34,880 bases of DNA from Candidatus Calescibacterium sp. (GTDB lineage Bacteria; Calescibacteriota; Calescibacteriia; Calescibacteriales; Calescibacteriaceae): NCBI GenBank assembly GCA_025060505.1, contig JANXBU010000018.1:1-34880 (forward strand), in the 5' to 3' direction. A model generated the notes under the pieces. The model made no database searches and was not told the DNA's origin. It worked only from the letters and a program-made list of their open reading frames with translations. This document shows, piece after piece, positions 1 to 8,869 of this stretch; position 1 is the first letter of the stretch; each line of letters begins with the position of its first letter. A program made the translations under genes and the position numbers.

Positions 1-152
1 GCAGTTTGAACCAGAGCTCCAACATCCTCAGATGCCGAGTTGACCCTTTTACCTGTTTGGAGGCGCTTCATCACACCTCCAAGTTCTATTGTTGCCCTTC
101 TTAAGTCTTCTGCTGCTACTAATCCGAAGTGGTTTGTTTTTACTGGTATCAT
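1..152 (-). CDS. fliC: flagellin, N-terminal part only (cut by window edge)
   Basis: Fifty codons are visible, starting at the ATG at 152-150 and running off the left edge. The translation begins MIPVKTNHFGLVAAEDLRRA and carries KRLQTGKRVNSASEDVGAL at about residues 29-47. This matches the conserved D0/D1 signature of flagellins (family pattern RLSSGxRINSAxDDAAGL). These proteins polymerise into the flagellar filament outside the cell after export by the flagellar type III apparatus. An AAGGAGG ribosome site at 160-166 lies 7 bases before the ATG. A sigma-28-like promoter at 263-289 faces this gene, which supports flagellin over another family member. The hook-filament junction protein FlgL shares part of the motif and is the main alternative. 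The rest of the gene is outside the window. Confidence 0.8.
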   Translation of the reverse strand, partial: MIPVKTNHFGLVAAEDLRRATIELGGVMKRLQTGKRVNSASEDVGALVQT

Positions 153-187
153 GTTTTTACCTCCTTGCTTTTATTTTTTACCTCCAT
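149..187 (-). promoter_or_regulatory. possible 12-residue leader peptide overlapping the flagellin start
   Basis: An ATG at 187-185 opens a short frame reading MEVKNKSKEVKT. Its TGA stop (151-149) overlaps the flagellin ATG (152-150) as ATGA. The sequence AAGGGAAGGGAG just upstream could serve as a ribosome site. The frame contains the element GGAGGTAAAAA twice, and the second copy is the flagellin ribosome site. The arrangement would allow translational coupling. Being so short, it could be chance, because the GGAGGTAAAA duplication alone would create it. Confidence 0.25.
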
Positions 188-262
188 GCTCCCTTCCCTT
201 TTCCACGAAGGAAGAGAGAAAGGTTTAAGTATAATAAATACTATAGTAAATACTAATCATTT

Positions 263-289
263 ATATCGGAATTTTCCTGAATTTGTTTA
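263..289 (-). promoter_or_regulatory. sigma-28 (FliA) type promoter for flagellin
   Basis: On the minus strand TAAA (289-286) is followed by exactly 15 bases and then TCCGATAT (270-263). The flagellar sigma-28 consensus is TAAA-N15-GCCGATAA, so the -35 core and spacing are exact and six of eight -10 positions match. Transcription would start near 256 and give a leader of about 100 bases before the flagellin ATG at 152. Sigma-28 promoters drive late flagellar genes such as flagellin, which fits. Confidence 0.75.
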
Positions 290-371
290 ACTCCATGTCT
301 ACAGAAATATCTCAGAAAGAATATTGAAAGAGATATAACGTTTCAAAAATGAAATCTACACATACAAAATT

Positions 372-3053
372 TCAAGGACCGAGTACGAGTACAGATAAGT
401 TGTTTCTCCCGAAATACTCCTTGAAAATAGCTATTGCTTCTTCTTTACTCATTGATTTTATTTCTTGTTGAACTTTCAGATAGTAGTCAAAACCTCTTCC
501 TAAAAATTCATCTTGCGCAAGAACCCAAGCCCAACTTGAATTTGATTGAAGCTCTCTTCTTATTGATCCTAAAATCAGATTCTTCCCTCTTTCAAACTCA
601 TCATCCTGAATTTGTGATATATTCTTTATTTCTTCCTTTAATGATACAAGAGATTCTTCGAGTTTCTGCGGAGCAGATGCTATGTATCCACCAAAAAATC
701 CCGATGATATAAAACTTCTTCTCACAGGAGCAGCAACATACGCAAGACCCTTTTTCTCCCTCAGATTCATAAAAATTCTCCCACCCATACCAGAAACCGC
801 TGAAGAGATAATTTGAAATGCTAAATTTTCTTTCTTTTCTAAAATAGAAGGACCACAGAAACCCACAAGTATATGAACCTGATTCCCTTCTCTTTTTACT
901 CTTTTCTCAGAACCCTGAAAATTGCATTTTACCTTTTGAGGGAAATTTATACTTGATTCCTTCTTTTTTGTGAAGATTTTATCTCCATAAAAATAAAAAG
1001 CTCTCAATATCTCATTCTCGTCTTTGAAATCACCAACAACAGCCAACACTATCTTTTCCGGATCTGAATTGACATAGTTCCAAAACTCAACAAGGTCTGA
1101 TCTGCTCGCCGATTTTACAAACTCCTCTGATATGCCATCCGGCAAAGAATACGGAGTTCCATCAAAGAGAATCTTCAAAAATTCATCAACAGCTTGAACC
1201 TGAGGATTATCATAACGAGTTCTAAGATTTTCCATTATATCTTCTCTCACCTTTTCTATCTCTTTCTCATCAAAGGAAGGATTAAGAATTACATCAAAAA
1301 ATATTTGGAGTCCTCTTTCGTATTGGTTCGCGAGAAAAGACGAAGAAACAGAAAAAGCATCAAAAGAAGCTGAAGCCGAGATGTTCCCACCTATTGCTTT
1401 TATCTCATCTAAGATCATATCAGCAGACTTTGACTTAGTTCCTCGAACTATGGTTCCAGCTGTAAGATTAGGAATTCCCGGCTTACTACTATAAAATATA
1501 TTGCCTCCCGGAAAAACGGAAACAACAGATATTGTTCCGGTACCCTCTATTTTCTTAAAAAGAATTCTGACACCGTTTTGTGAAACATACTTTCTTATAC
1601 CAACTTTTTCATCCACAAGAGAGAAAGGAAGTTTTTGTCTCTCTTTGAAAGAAAATTTTTGAGAAACAATTTCTTCTGCAAAACCCTTTTCATCTTCATT
1701 TACATAAATTCCGGCAAGAAACCTTGACTCATCAATTATATCTTCAAGAACTTGCTGAATTCTTTTGCCATCCACAGTTCGGAGGATCTCAAGATATTCA
1801 TATATAGCATACGGGTCATCCGAAAGCTGAACAGAATACCCTACCAAAGACGCTGTTGACCTTACAGACTGAAGATTTTTGTAAAAATCAGAAAGAATAG
1901 AATTCTTCGTAGCTTCAAGCTCTTTATCAGAAATACCAAAAGATTTTATCTTCAAAAGCTCCTCCTGAATTATATCAAAAGCTTTCTTAATATTCTCACC
2001 TTTTACAGAATAGAATATCTCAAACATTCCAACTCCGGGCGGAGACCAGTAATCTACATCAACGGAATTCACAATAACATCATCTATTCTCAACCTCTTG
2101 ACAAGTCTTTTTTCTAAAATATCGCTTATTATGTCAAAATATACTGAATATGTTATCGAGTATGGATATCCAAGAAAGCCGAGCATAACCTGTGCTTCCT
2201 TTTCCTTACCAGTTATGAAAAACGCTTTCGGACCAATGAAATCCGGTTTAGATCTGACATCAAGTTTTCTGGGCTTGCTACCTGCTTTGACTTTTCCAAA
2301 GATCTTCTGTATCTTTTTTGAGATTTCTTTTGGATCAAAATCTCCAACAACAACAAGGAAAGCGTTTTCGGTTGAGTAAAAAGAAGAATGAAACTTGAGA
2401 ACCATATCTTTTGTTATACTTTTTATTGTGTTCTCATAGCCTATAACTGGGTGCCCATAAGGATGTGATTTGTAAATTTGCTCAAAGAACCTATGATAAA
2501 GACGGTAAGATGGTATATCCTGACCTCTTCTCCACTCCTCCAGAACGACCTCTTTTTCTCTTTCAAACTCTTCATCTGAAAAAGCCGGATTCCATACAAT
2601 ATCAGCAAGGACTTCAAAAGGAACTGTTATGTGCTCTGAGGGTATAAGAACCCAGTACACAGTGTTATCGTAAGATGTCCAGGCGTTTATGTAACCTCCT
2701 AACTTTTCTATTGCATCTGAAACCTCGCTCACTCCCCTTTCCGGACTTCCTTTAAAGACTATGTGCTCCAGAATATGAGCTCCACCGAAAAAATCTTCTG
2801 GTTCGTCCGAGGCTCCCGATTTGATCCACAGAAAAACCGCAGAATTACCACTTCCATCTCTCTTTGGCACAATATATACCCTCAGACCATTTTTAAGCTT
2901 GTAGGATATAACATCAAAACGAATATCCCCTTGCTTTTTGACCCTCTTTACCTCTTTACTTTTTCTTCTGATTTCACCCATATCTATGGTTATTGCATAA
3001 GCCTGAGAAAAAATCAAAGAAAACAGGATAAAATTCAAAAGTAATCCTCGCAT
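372..3053 (-). CDS. secreted M16 family zinc metallopeptidase, two-lobed
   Basis: This 893-residue protein has a signal peptide (residues 1-20, ending QAYA) and the inverted zinc motif HILEH at 93-97. The third zinc ligand probably lies in EREKE at about 164-168. The first half therefore looks catalytically complete. The second half (from about 480) is a second M16 repeat without HxxEH and carries the RIFMNLREKKGLAY segment typical of the partner lobe. Both lobes sit on one chain, as in pitrilysin/PqqL-type enzymes. It is expected to degrade peptides in the periplasm. It is the last gene of a four-gene run (yidC, lipoprotein, rfbC, this gene), 12 bases after rfbC. An AAAGGAG lies 16 bases before the ATG, an unusually long distance. 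The substrate is unknown. Confidence 0.88.
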   Translation of the reverse strand: MRGLLLNFILFSLIFSQAYAITIDMGEIRRKSKEVKRVKKQGDIRFDVISYKLKNGLRVYIVPKRDGSGNSAVFLWIKSGASDEPEDFFGGAHILEHIVFKGSPERGVSEVSDAIEKLGGYINAWTSYDNTVYWVLIPSEHITVPFEVLADIVWNPAFSDEEFEREKEVVLEEWRRGQDIPSYRLYHRFFEQIYKSHPYGHPVIGYENTIKSITKDMVLKFHSSFYSTENAFLVVVGDFDPKEISKKIQKIFGKVKAGSKPRKLDVRSKPDFIGPKAFFITGKEKEAQVMLGFLGYPYSITYSVYFDIISDILEKRLVKRLRIDDVIVNSVDVDYWSPPGVGMFEIFYSVKGENIKKAFDIIQEELLKIKSFGISDKELEATKNSILSDFYKNLQSVRSTASLVGYSVQLSDDPYAIYEYLEILRTVDGKRIQQVLEDIIDESRFLAGIYVNEDEKGFAEEIVSQKFSFKERQKLPFSLVDEKVGIRKYVSQNGVRILFKKIEGTGTISVVSVFPGGNIFYSSKPGIPNLTAGTIVRGTKSKSADMILDEIKAIGGNISASASFDAFSVSSSFLANQYERGLQIFFDVILNPSFDEKEIEKVREDIMENLRTRYDNPQVQAVDEFLKILFDGTPYSLPDGISEEFVKSASRSDLVEFWNYVNSDPEKIVLAVVGDFKDENEILRAFYFYGDKIFTKKKESSINFPQKVKCNFQGSEKRVKREGNQVHILVGFCGPSILEKKENLAFQIISSAVSGMGGRIFMNLREKKGLAYVAAPVRRSFISSGFFGGYIASAPQKLEESLVSLKEEIKNISQIQDDEFERGKNLILGSIRRELQSNSSWAWVLAQDEFLGRGFDYYLKVQQEIKSMSKEEAIAIFKEYFGRNNLSVLVLGP

Positions 3054-3065
3054 ATTTCAAAGCTA

Positions 3066-3635
3066 TTAACTCCTTTCGTAAAAGAAATTGTTTTCAGCAT
3101 CTTTCAACCTTGGAAGATTTCTGTCTTTTTCAGATAGCATAGGATTTTCAATAATCCAGCCTAAACCTATGTCAGGATCATTCCATATTATACCTCTTTC
3201 GTGTTCCGCAGAGTACTCTTTTGTCACTTTATATATAACCTCATTTTGCTCTTCAAGCCCCAAAAAAGCATGAGCAAAACCCGGTGGAATCCACAACATA
3301 AGATTATTATATTCAGAGAGCTCGACTACAACATACTTACCATACCAAGGAGAACCTTTTCTTATATCCAGAGCAACGTCTATTATTCTACCTCTAATAC
3401 ATCTTACGAGCTTGCCTTGTTCGTATGGTCTGAGCTGATAGTGAAAACCCCTCAGAACGAACCTACCTGAGCGGGAGTGATTATCCTGAACGAAATCATA
3501 ATCTATTCCGTTCCTCCTGAAATCCGACGCCCTAAAAAATTCCATGAAGAAACCCCTGCTATCTTTAAAAACCCTCGGTTCCACAAGAATTACATCTGGA
3601 ATATCCAGTCTTCTGAAATCAAACCTTGAAATCAT
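3066..3635 (-). CDS. rfbC: dTDP-4-dehydrorhamnose 3,5-epimerase
   Basis: The 189-residue length is normal for RfbC/RmlC. Family motifs are clear: HSRSGRFVLRGFHYQ (with the catalytic His in GFHYQ), KLVRCIRGRIIDVALDIRKG, and WIPPGFAHAFLGL, followed by the EVIYKVTKEYSAEHERGIIW stretch. The enzyme epimerises C3 and C5 of dTDP-4-keto-6-deoxyglucose on the way to dTDP-L-rhamnose, a precursor of O-antigen and other surface glycans. The ATG overlaps the stop of the upstream lipoprotein gene as ATGA, which implies translational coupling. The usual partners rfbA, rfbB and rfbD are absent here, so the rest of the rhamnose pathway must be encoded elsewhere. Confidence 0.93.
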   Translation of the reverse strand: MISRFDFRRLDIPDVILVEPRVFKDSRGFFMEFFRASDFRRNGIDYDFVQDNHSRSGRFVLRGFHYQLRPYEQGKLVRCIRGRIIDVALDIRKGSPWYGKYVVVELSEYNNLMLWIPPGFAHAFLGLEEQNEVIYKVTKEYSAEHERGIIWNDPDIGLGWIIENPMLSEKDRNLPRLKDAENNFFYERS

Positions 3636-4996
3636 GGAAATTCTCTTGACTCTATAAATATATTTTTATTGGAAAAGATAAATGATAACAATATTTTTTC
3701 ATTAACCAAAGATATATCAAGAATATGGTAAAATGGAGAGCTCTCGACATATTTTCTACCTAAAAACATAAAAGTTCCTGCATTCTCAAGCCAAAGGTCT
3801 ATATATGCTTGCTCCAAATTATCTTTCTTCTCTTTGAACATAAATACATAAAATATAGCATCCTGAAAATTTTTCTCCTCTTTCTTTGCTCTAACCTCTC
3901 CCTCCTCCAATTTTATGCCATCATCAATTCTAACTTCAACACTATCTGTGGTTTTGTAAGAATAACGATATTCAAAAACATCAAAATAAACAATGTTTTG
4001 CGAATCTGTTCCTGTTGATGATTCAAGAAAGAAAGAACAAGCAGAAACATTTTTCCTGAAATCGTCTTTACCTTCCGAATGACCAAATATACAATCGGTA
4101 TATAAAATCAGAATCCCCGAAACAAAAGAATTATCATCTTTATGAAGCTTAGAAGGTACAAAAAGTTTCTTGTTAGCGAATTTTATTGGATAAAATAGTG
4201 ATATATCTTTCCATTGATCATCATTATCATTAGAAGCTTTCGAAAAATGAACAACATTGGATAAATTTGATGAGAATTCTGAAACTCTATAATTGAAAAC
4301 AGCAACATTTGCATCAACGGAAAAATCTTTATCTGGCAAAAATACAACTTTGTTCTCCCCTTCGCTTATACCAGCGACATAATTTTGCTGGTTTATCTCA
4401 ACAATAACTGGTCTCTCCAAGAAATAATTGAACGAAATAAAACCACTCTTACCACCAGAATTTATGAATTGCTCAACGTCTTGCGCAAGGATTATCTTTC
4501 TGCTTATTATAGAGGAAAACAGGAAAACGTCAGCATAAGAATAAATATAAGATATATCCTCAACCTCAAGGAAAATTTGTTCCGAACTCGTTCTGTTATT
4601 TTTGATACTTTCTATTGAAGCAAAGTAAATAGAATTTTTATCTTGAAGTGGAATCATTATCTTATCTTTAACTAAAACTATTTGGTTAGCTATCTTTCCA
4701 TCTATTAAGTAATTTCCGTATGGAGAAACAGATTTGCTCTGTTTATCTATTTTGAAGACCGTGAAATATGCTGAGCACCATCCGAGAACATCTTGCGGAG
4801 AAGAAAGAACAAAGAGCATATCATCGTAAACAATACCATCTTTTACATCAACAAGCTCTCCAAGATTAGGCTGCTTGCAAGCAACATCAACTTTGCAGCT
4901 TACAAAAAGAGAAGAAAATAAAAGCGGTACGGAAAGATAAAGCAAACGAGAAAAAAAACTTCCTGGACCATAAAAACTTTTTACACCACAGCACAT
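3632..4996 (-). CDS. putative lipoprotein of unknown function
   Basis: I do not recognise this 454-residue protein. A hydrophobic segment at about 17-33 ends in LFVSC, a passable lipobox that would put the lipidated cysteine at residue 34. The N-terminus MCCGVK is odd, and the true start could be slightly downstream. The rest is rich in short hydrophobic strands alternating with polar turns, such as VDVKDGIVYDDMLFVLS and KIMIPLQDKNSIYFA, suggesting an all-beta and perhaps propeller-like fold. That is inference only. It lies 5 bases after yidC and overlaps rfbC by 4 bases, so it is co-transcribed with both. An envelope role is plausible. Confidence 0.7.
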   Translation of the reverse strand: MCCGVKSFYGPGSFFSRLLYLSVPLLFSSLFVSCKVDVACKQPNLGELVDVKDGIVYDDMLFVLSSPQDVLGWCSAYFTVFKIDKQSKSVSPYGNYLIDGKIANQIVLVKDKIMIPLQDKNSIYFASIESIKNNRTSSEQIFLEVEDISYIYSYADVFLFSSIISRKIILAQDVEQFINSGGKSGFISFNYFLERPVIVEINQQNYVAGISEGENKVVFLPDKDFSVDANVAVFNYRVSEFSSNLSNVVHFSKASNDNDDQWKDISLFYPIKFANKKLFVPSKLHKDDNSFVSGILILYTDCIFGHSEGKDDFRKNVSACSFFLESSTGTDSQNIVYFDVFEYRYSYKTTDSVEVRIDDGIKLEEGEVRAKKEEKNFQDAIFYVFMFKEKKDNLEQAYIDLWLENAGTFMFLGRKYVESSPFYHILDISLVNEKILLSFIFSNKNIFIESREFP

Positions 4997-5001
4997 TTTG
5001 T

Positions 5002-6510
5002 TTATTTATAGAACTTCATTACAAAAAACTGCTGAATTAATCCAACGATATTTGTTGTTATCCAGTAAATCTGAAGTCCCGATGGAACATTCCAGAGAAT
5101 AAATATAAACATAATAGGCATAAGATAGTTAAATATTTTCATAGTTTTATCCTGATAAGTTTGAGGTGTCATAATCTGCTGAACTAGAAAAGACAAACCC
5201 ATAATGAGTGGGAGAAGCCTGATGCTTATGTTCATACCCGCAATTTGAAGAGCGTATAAACTATCAGGTTCCGAGAGATCTTTTATCCAAAGAACAAATG
5301 GAGCATGCCTCAGATCAACCGAATGCATAAGAGCGTTGTACAAAGCTATAAATATAGGAATCTGTATGAGAAGTGGAAGGCATCCAGAAAAAGGATTGAC
5401 TTTTTCCCTCCTATATAGCTCAAAAATTTCCCTACTCATTCTTTCTTTATCATCTTTATATTTTTCTTTTATTTTCTCTATCTCTGGCTGTATATCCTTT
5501 ATCTTCTTAAAAGATTTGAAAGAAACAGCAGAAAGTGGGAAGAATAGAACCCTTATTATAACAGATAGTATTATTATAGAAAACCCCATATTCTGAACGA
5601 TTTTATTTATTTTCTCAAGAGAAAACACAAGGAATTCAGAAATCGGTCCAAGAAAACCATATCCAGCAACAACTCTCGTATTTTCCGAAAATTTTGATAG
5701 CTCCTCTGGAATTTTTGGACCAGCAAAAAATTTCACATAAAAATCAACATATCTTTCTCCAATCAGTTTTGTTCCATAAAAAACATTAGATTCTTCAGAA
5801 CCAAAATGATTCACTCCACCTGGTACATAAAAGATAAATGAAAAATATCTTGAATCTTCTCCTATGAAGTTGAGATTCTGTTTATTATCCAGGTCCTTGA
5901 GATCTTCTACTTTAGATGAAACAACCACAAGTCTTGAGTCATCAACTACAGATTTCCTCAGGATAAAAACAGGCGTTATGTTTATAATCTGAAAGGTTGA
6001 AGAGTTAAAGAATTCATATTTTAGAGAAAAAGAATAATTGGAGATTTTTTCGAATTTTATAACTCCGGTTATGCTGTCGTATGAAAGATTTATACTATCC
6101 CCAGATAAGACTGCTGAGAAATCTATTATTTTTCCGTTAGATATAAAGATTATGTCTAAGGGCGAGTCAAACTTATAATTTTGTTCAGAGTTTGGAGTAA
6201 GAGCAAATTTTGGAAGTTCTATTTTACCTATACCCTTATCTGAAATCTGAACATACTGAAAATCATCTTTGAAAATGACTGATACAGATGATTTGGCTTT
6301 TGCTATATCTATAAATTCTCTTAATGCATCGTCTTTTTTGTTTTGTTCCTTATCTTTTTGTTCAAGGGAAATTTTTTCTTCGGTTTTCTGACTTTGATTT
6401 TGGATGGCTTTTTGCTTTTCAACCCTTGGTCTTATAACCAGTTTATCATATATGAGTAGAAGAACCAAGGAAAGAGCTGTAGCAATTAGAAGGCGCCCCG
6501 ATGTGCCCAT
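5002..6510 (-). CDS. yidC: membrane protein insertase YidC
   Basis: The 502 residues show the layout of a Gram-negative YidC. There is one N-terminal membrane segment (about 7-21), a charged Gln/Lys-rich linker, a periplasmic beta domain (about 75-285) and a C-terminal 60-kDa insertase domain from about 290. The last has TM segments near 308-328, 376-396, 430-446, 462-474 and 481-497. The conserved hydrophilic-groove arginine is R320 in SVIIRVLFFPLS, followed by the cytoplasmic helical hairpin (about 333-370). It inserts and folds inner-membrane proteins with or without SecYEG. It heads the operon yidC - lipoprotein - rfbC - M16 peptidase. The classic rpmH-rnpA neighbours are missing. Confidence 0.95.
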   Translation of the reverse strand: MGTSGRLLIATALSLVLLLIYDKLVIRPRVEKQKAIQNQSQKTEEKISLEQKDKEQNKKDDALREFIDIAKAKSSVSVIFKDDFQYVQISDKGIGKIELPKFALTPNSEQNYKFDSPLDIIFISNGKIIDFSAVLSGDSINLSYDSITGVIKFEKISNYSFSLKYEFFNSSTFQIINITPVFILRKSVVDDSRLVVVSSKVEDLKDLDNKQNLNFIGEDSRYFSFIFYVPGGVNHFGSEESNVFYGTKLIGERYVDFYVKFFAGPKIPEELSKFSENTRVVAGYGFLGPISEFLVFSLEKINKIVQNMGFSIIILSVIIRVLFFPLSAVSFKSFKKIKDIQPEIEKIKEKYKDDKERMSREIFELYRREKVNPFSGCLPLLIQIPIFIALYNALMHSVDLRHAPFVLWIKDLSEPDSLYALQIAGMNISIRLLPLIMGLSFLVQQIMTPQTYQDKTMKIFNYLMPIMFIFILWNVPSGLQIYWITTNIVGLIQQFFVMKFYK

Positions 6511-6920
6511 TTGTTCTCAATTTAAAAAAATAAAAGGTAAAATCGTGAAAATCAGAATAAATAAAAAACCGCAAAAGAGATACCCAACACACAAAAATGA
6601 AAAATAAGTTCCAAAGTTGCAAAATTTTTGAACCAAAAGATAGATTTTTAAGCTCTATCTCAAAAATTTAATTGGCTTTGACAAAGAAAATATTTTATTG
6701 TATCTGAAGAACATGGAACACTCCCCGAGATAAAATATGAAGTCTGAAATAAATGCCAAACAAAGTTTTATATTTTAGCAAAGCAATAATTTTTCCTACT
6801 GAGATGTTAGTGTATTGTGGAAAAACCAGATAGAATTTTCCGAAAGCATAAATAAAACGAATCAAAAAATAACAAAAGGCAAAATCAAGGAATAAATATT
6901 GAATATCGGAGGAACAAGAC
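6511..6920. other. divergent intergenic region between yidC and recA
   Basis: These 410 bases hold no convincing gene and must carry promoters for both directions. A 7-bp inverted repeat, AGATAGA (6638-6644) and TCTATCT (6654-6660) with a 9-base loop, could be an operator or weak hairpin. I see no E. coli or Bacillus type LexA box. The region is very A+T-rich. Confidence 0.6.
6678..6706 (+). promoter_or_regulatory. recA: possible sigma-70 type promoter toward recA
   Basis: A perfect TTGACA (6678-6683) is followed by a 17-base spacer and TATCTG (6701-6706). The -35 and spacing are ideal, but the -10 matches TATAAT only in its first three bases. It would give a leader of about 200 bases before recA. 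In such A+T-rich DNA this may be chance. Confidence 0.3.
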
Positions 6921-8042
6921 ATGGACCCAAAAAAGGAAATACTTGAAGCTACACTAAAAGAACTTGAGAAATCTTTTGGAAAAGGTGTTATAATGAGATT
7001 AGGCGAGAAGGGAGAGCTTAAAATTCCGGTATTTTCATCTGGTAGCCTTTCCATAGACATAGCTGTAGGATGCGGAGGGTTTCCGAAAGGAAGATTTATT
7101 GAGATATACGGTCCTGAATCATCCGGAAAAACGACTATTGCTTTGCATGCAATATCATCTGCGCAGGCAAAAGGTGGAACTGTTGCCTTTATAGATGCGG
7201 AACACGCTCTTGATCCAATATATGCCAAAAACCTTGGTGTAGATGTAGATTCATTACTCATATCTCAACCAGATTATGGAGAACAAGCTCTTGAAATAGC
7301 TGAGCAATTAGCATCAACGGGAGCTGTTGATCTGATAGTTATAGATTCAGTCGCAGCACTTGTTCCAAAAGCAGAAATCGAAGGTGATATGGGTGATATG
7401 CAAATAGGTCTGCAAGCAAGACTTATGTCTCAAGCCTTAAGGAAGCTCGTTTCCACAATCAGCAGAACTGGAACCACAATAATATTTACAAACCAACTGA
7501 GACAAAAAGTTGGTGTTATGTTCGGATCACCTGAAACCACAACAGGAGGAATAGCTCTGAAATTCTATGCTTCCGTAAGACTTGATGTAAGAAAAATAGA
7601 AGTTATAAAAGAAGGAGAAAATCCAGTAGGTTCAAGAGTCAAAGTGAAAATTGCGAAAAACAAGGTCGCTCCACCTTTCAAGGAAGTAGAGCTTGATATA
7701 ATATATGGCAAAGGAATAAACTATGAAGGCGAACTCATAGATCTGGGAGTCGAGTACGGAGTGATCAAAAAATCAGGTGCTTGGCTTTCCTACAACGATG
7801 AAAAACTCGGACAGGGAAGAGAACAAGCCAAATCATTTCTTCTTGAAAACAAAGATCTTGAAAGAGAAATAGAAGTTGGCATAAGAAAAGCAGCGGGAAT
7901 AGATACAAATATTCTGACACACGAGGTAGTATGGCTCAAAAGACAAAAAATAAAAGAAACAACCAAAGACGAATCAAAAGAAACATCAACAGAAGTCACC
8001 GAAACCGAAGAGAAGATATCAAAAAGAGGAAAGAAAAACTAG
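6921..8042 (+). CDS. recA: recombinase RecA
   Basis: This full-length RecA (373 residues) has Walker A GPESSGKT at 64-71, the conserved [13 protein letters not shown] segment followed by [16 protein letters not shown], and the loop region [21 protein letters not shown]. It forms ATP-dependent filaments on single-stranded DNA for recombination and repair, and in many bacteria drives LexA self-cleavage. The C-terminal tail is Lys/Glu/Thr-rich and ends basic (SKRGKKN) rather than acidic as in E. coli. A good ribosome site GGAGG lies at 6908-6912, 8 bases before the ATG. It is first in a plus-strand run with a Memo protein, SAM hydroxide adenosyltransferase and an ExbD-like protein. Confidence 0.98.
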   Translation: MDPKKEILEATLKELEKSFGKGVIMRLGEKGELKIPVFSSGSLSIDIAVGCGGFPKGRFIEIYGPESSGKTTIALHAISSAQAKGGTVAFIDAEHALDPIYAKNLGVDVDSLLISQPDYGEQALEIAEQLASTGAVDLIVIDSVAALVPKAEIEGDMGDMQIGLQARLMSQALRKLVSTISRTGTTIIFTNQLRQKVGVMFGSPETTTGGIALKFYASVRLDVRKIEVIKEGENPVGSRVKVKIAKNKVAPPFKEVELDIIYGKGINYEGELIDLGVEYGVIKKSGAWLSYNDEKLGQGREQAKSFLLENKDLEREIEVGIRKAAGIDTNILTHEVVWLKRQKIKETTKDESKETSTEVTETEEKISKRGKKN

Positions 8043-8068
8043 ATTAGAAGGAAACATTCCAATACAAA

Positions 8069-8869
8069 ATGATAGAACGAAAACCAGCGGTAGCGGGAAT
8101 ATTTTATCCAGAATCCGATGAAAAACTTAGATCATCAATAAAAAGTTTAATCAGCACTGAACCAGAAAGAAATGTTATAGGAGTAATATTACCGCACGCA
8201 GGATATATTTACTCAGGTAAAATAGCCGGAAAAACTGTTTCCAAAATTCGCATCCCAGAAAGAGCAATAATACTGTGTCCTAATCATACCGGATATGGAG
8301 AAACTATCTCTTTGTTTCCACCCGGAGAATGGAAATTCCCTGGATTCAGTGTAAAAATAGATAAAGAGATAACAGAAAAACTTGCTTCAAAAGATGTATT
8401 CCAACTTGATACCGGCGCCCACCTGAAGGAGCATTCAGCAGAAGTTATAATCCCATTCCTATATTTCAAAAATCCGAACATAAAAATATCTGTTGTATGT
8501 ATGAGAACTCTGCACAAAGACACACTTAAAAAAGTCTCTTCAGCTCTCGCGGAAATCTACAAAGAATATAAAGATGTCTTATTTGTAGCCTCATCTGATA
8601 TGAACCACTACGAAGAAGACGACATATCAAGAAAGAAAGATGAAAAAGCAATAGAAAAAATAACACAAATAGATCCAGATGGATTCATTAACGTCTGTTA
8701 TAATATGAGTATAAGTGTATGCGGAATAGCACCTATTTACACTTTACTTAATCTACTTAAAGATATCGGCGTTAGAAATTCGGAAGTAGTAGCTTATAGT
8801 AATTCTGGTGAAGTCAATGGAGACCTTGTTTCTGTTGTAGGATATGTAGGAATAATATTCTTCTTCTAA
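8069..8869 (+). CDS. Memo family protein (AmmeMemoRadiSam system protein B)
   Basis: The 266 residues begin MIERKPAVAGIFYP, the standard N-terminus of the family. The metal-site residues of Memo are present: H43 in LPHAGYIYSG, H73 in CPNHTGYG, and C218 in SVCGI. The conserved segments HLKEHSAEVIIPFL and SSDMNHYEE are also there. Memo resembles extradiol dioxygenases in fold. In bacteria it is often encoded with AMMECR1 and a radical SAM protein, but neither is in this window. It starts 26 bases after recA, with an AAGGA about 16 bases before the ATG. The biochemical role in bacteria is not established. Family assignment is secure, function is not. Confidence 0.9.
   Translation: MIERKPAVAGIFYPESDEKLRSSIKSLISTEPERNVIGVILPHAGYIYSGKIAGKTVSKIRIPERAIILCPNHTGYGETISLFPPGEWKFPGFSVKIDKEITEKLASKDVFQLDTGAHLKEHSAEVIIPFLYFKNPNIKISVVCMRTLHKDTLKKVSSALAEIYKEYKDVLFVASSDMNHYEEDDISRKKDEKAIEKITQIDPDGFINVCYNMSISVCGIAPIYTLLNLLKDIGVRNSEVVAYSNSGEVNGDLVSVVGYVGIIFFF

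Noticed and set aside
6695-7261. 188-codon minus-strand frame overlapping the recA start
   Set aside because: Its first part is antisense to conserved recA codons and its last part is low-complexity intergenic DNA; no family resemblance.
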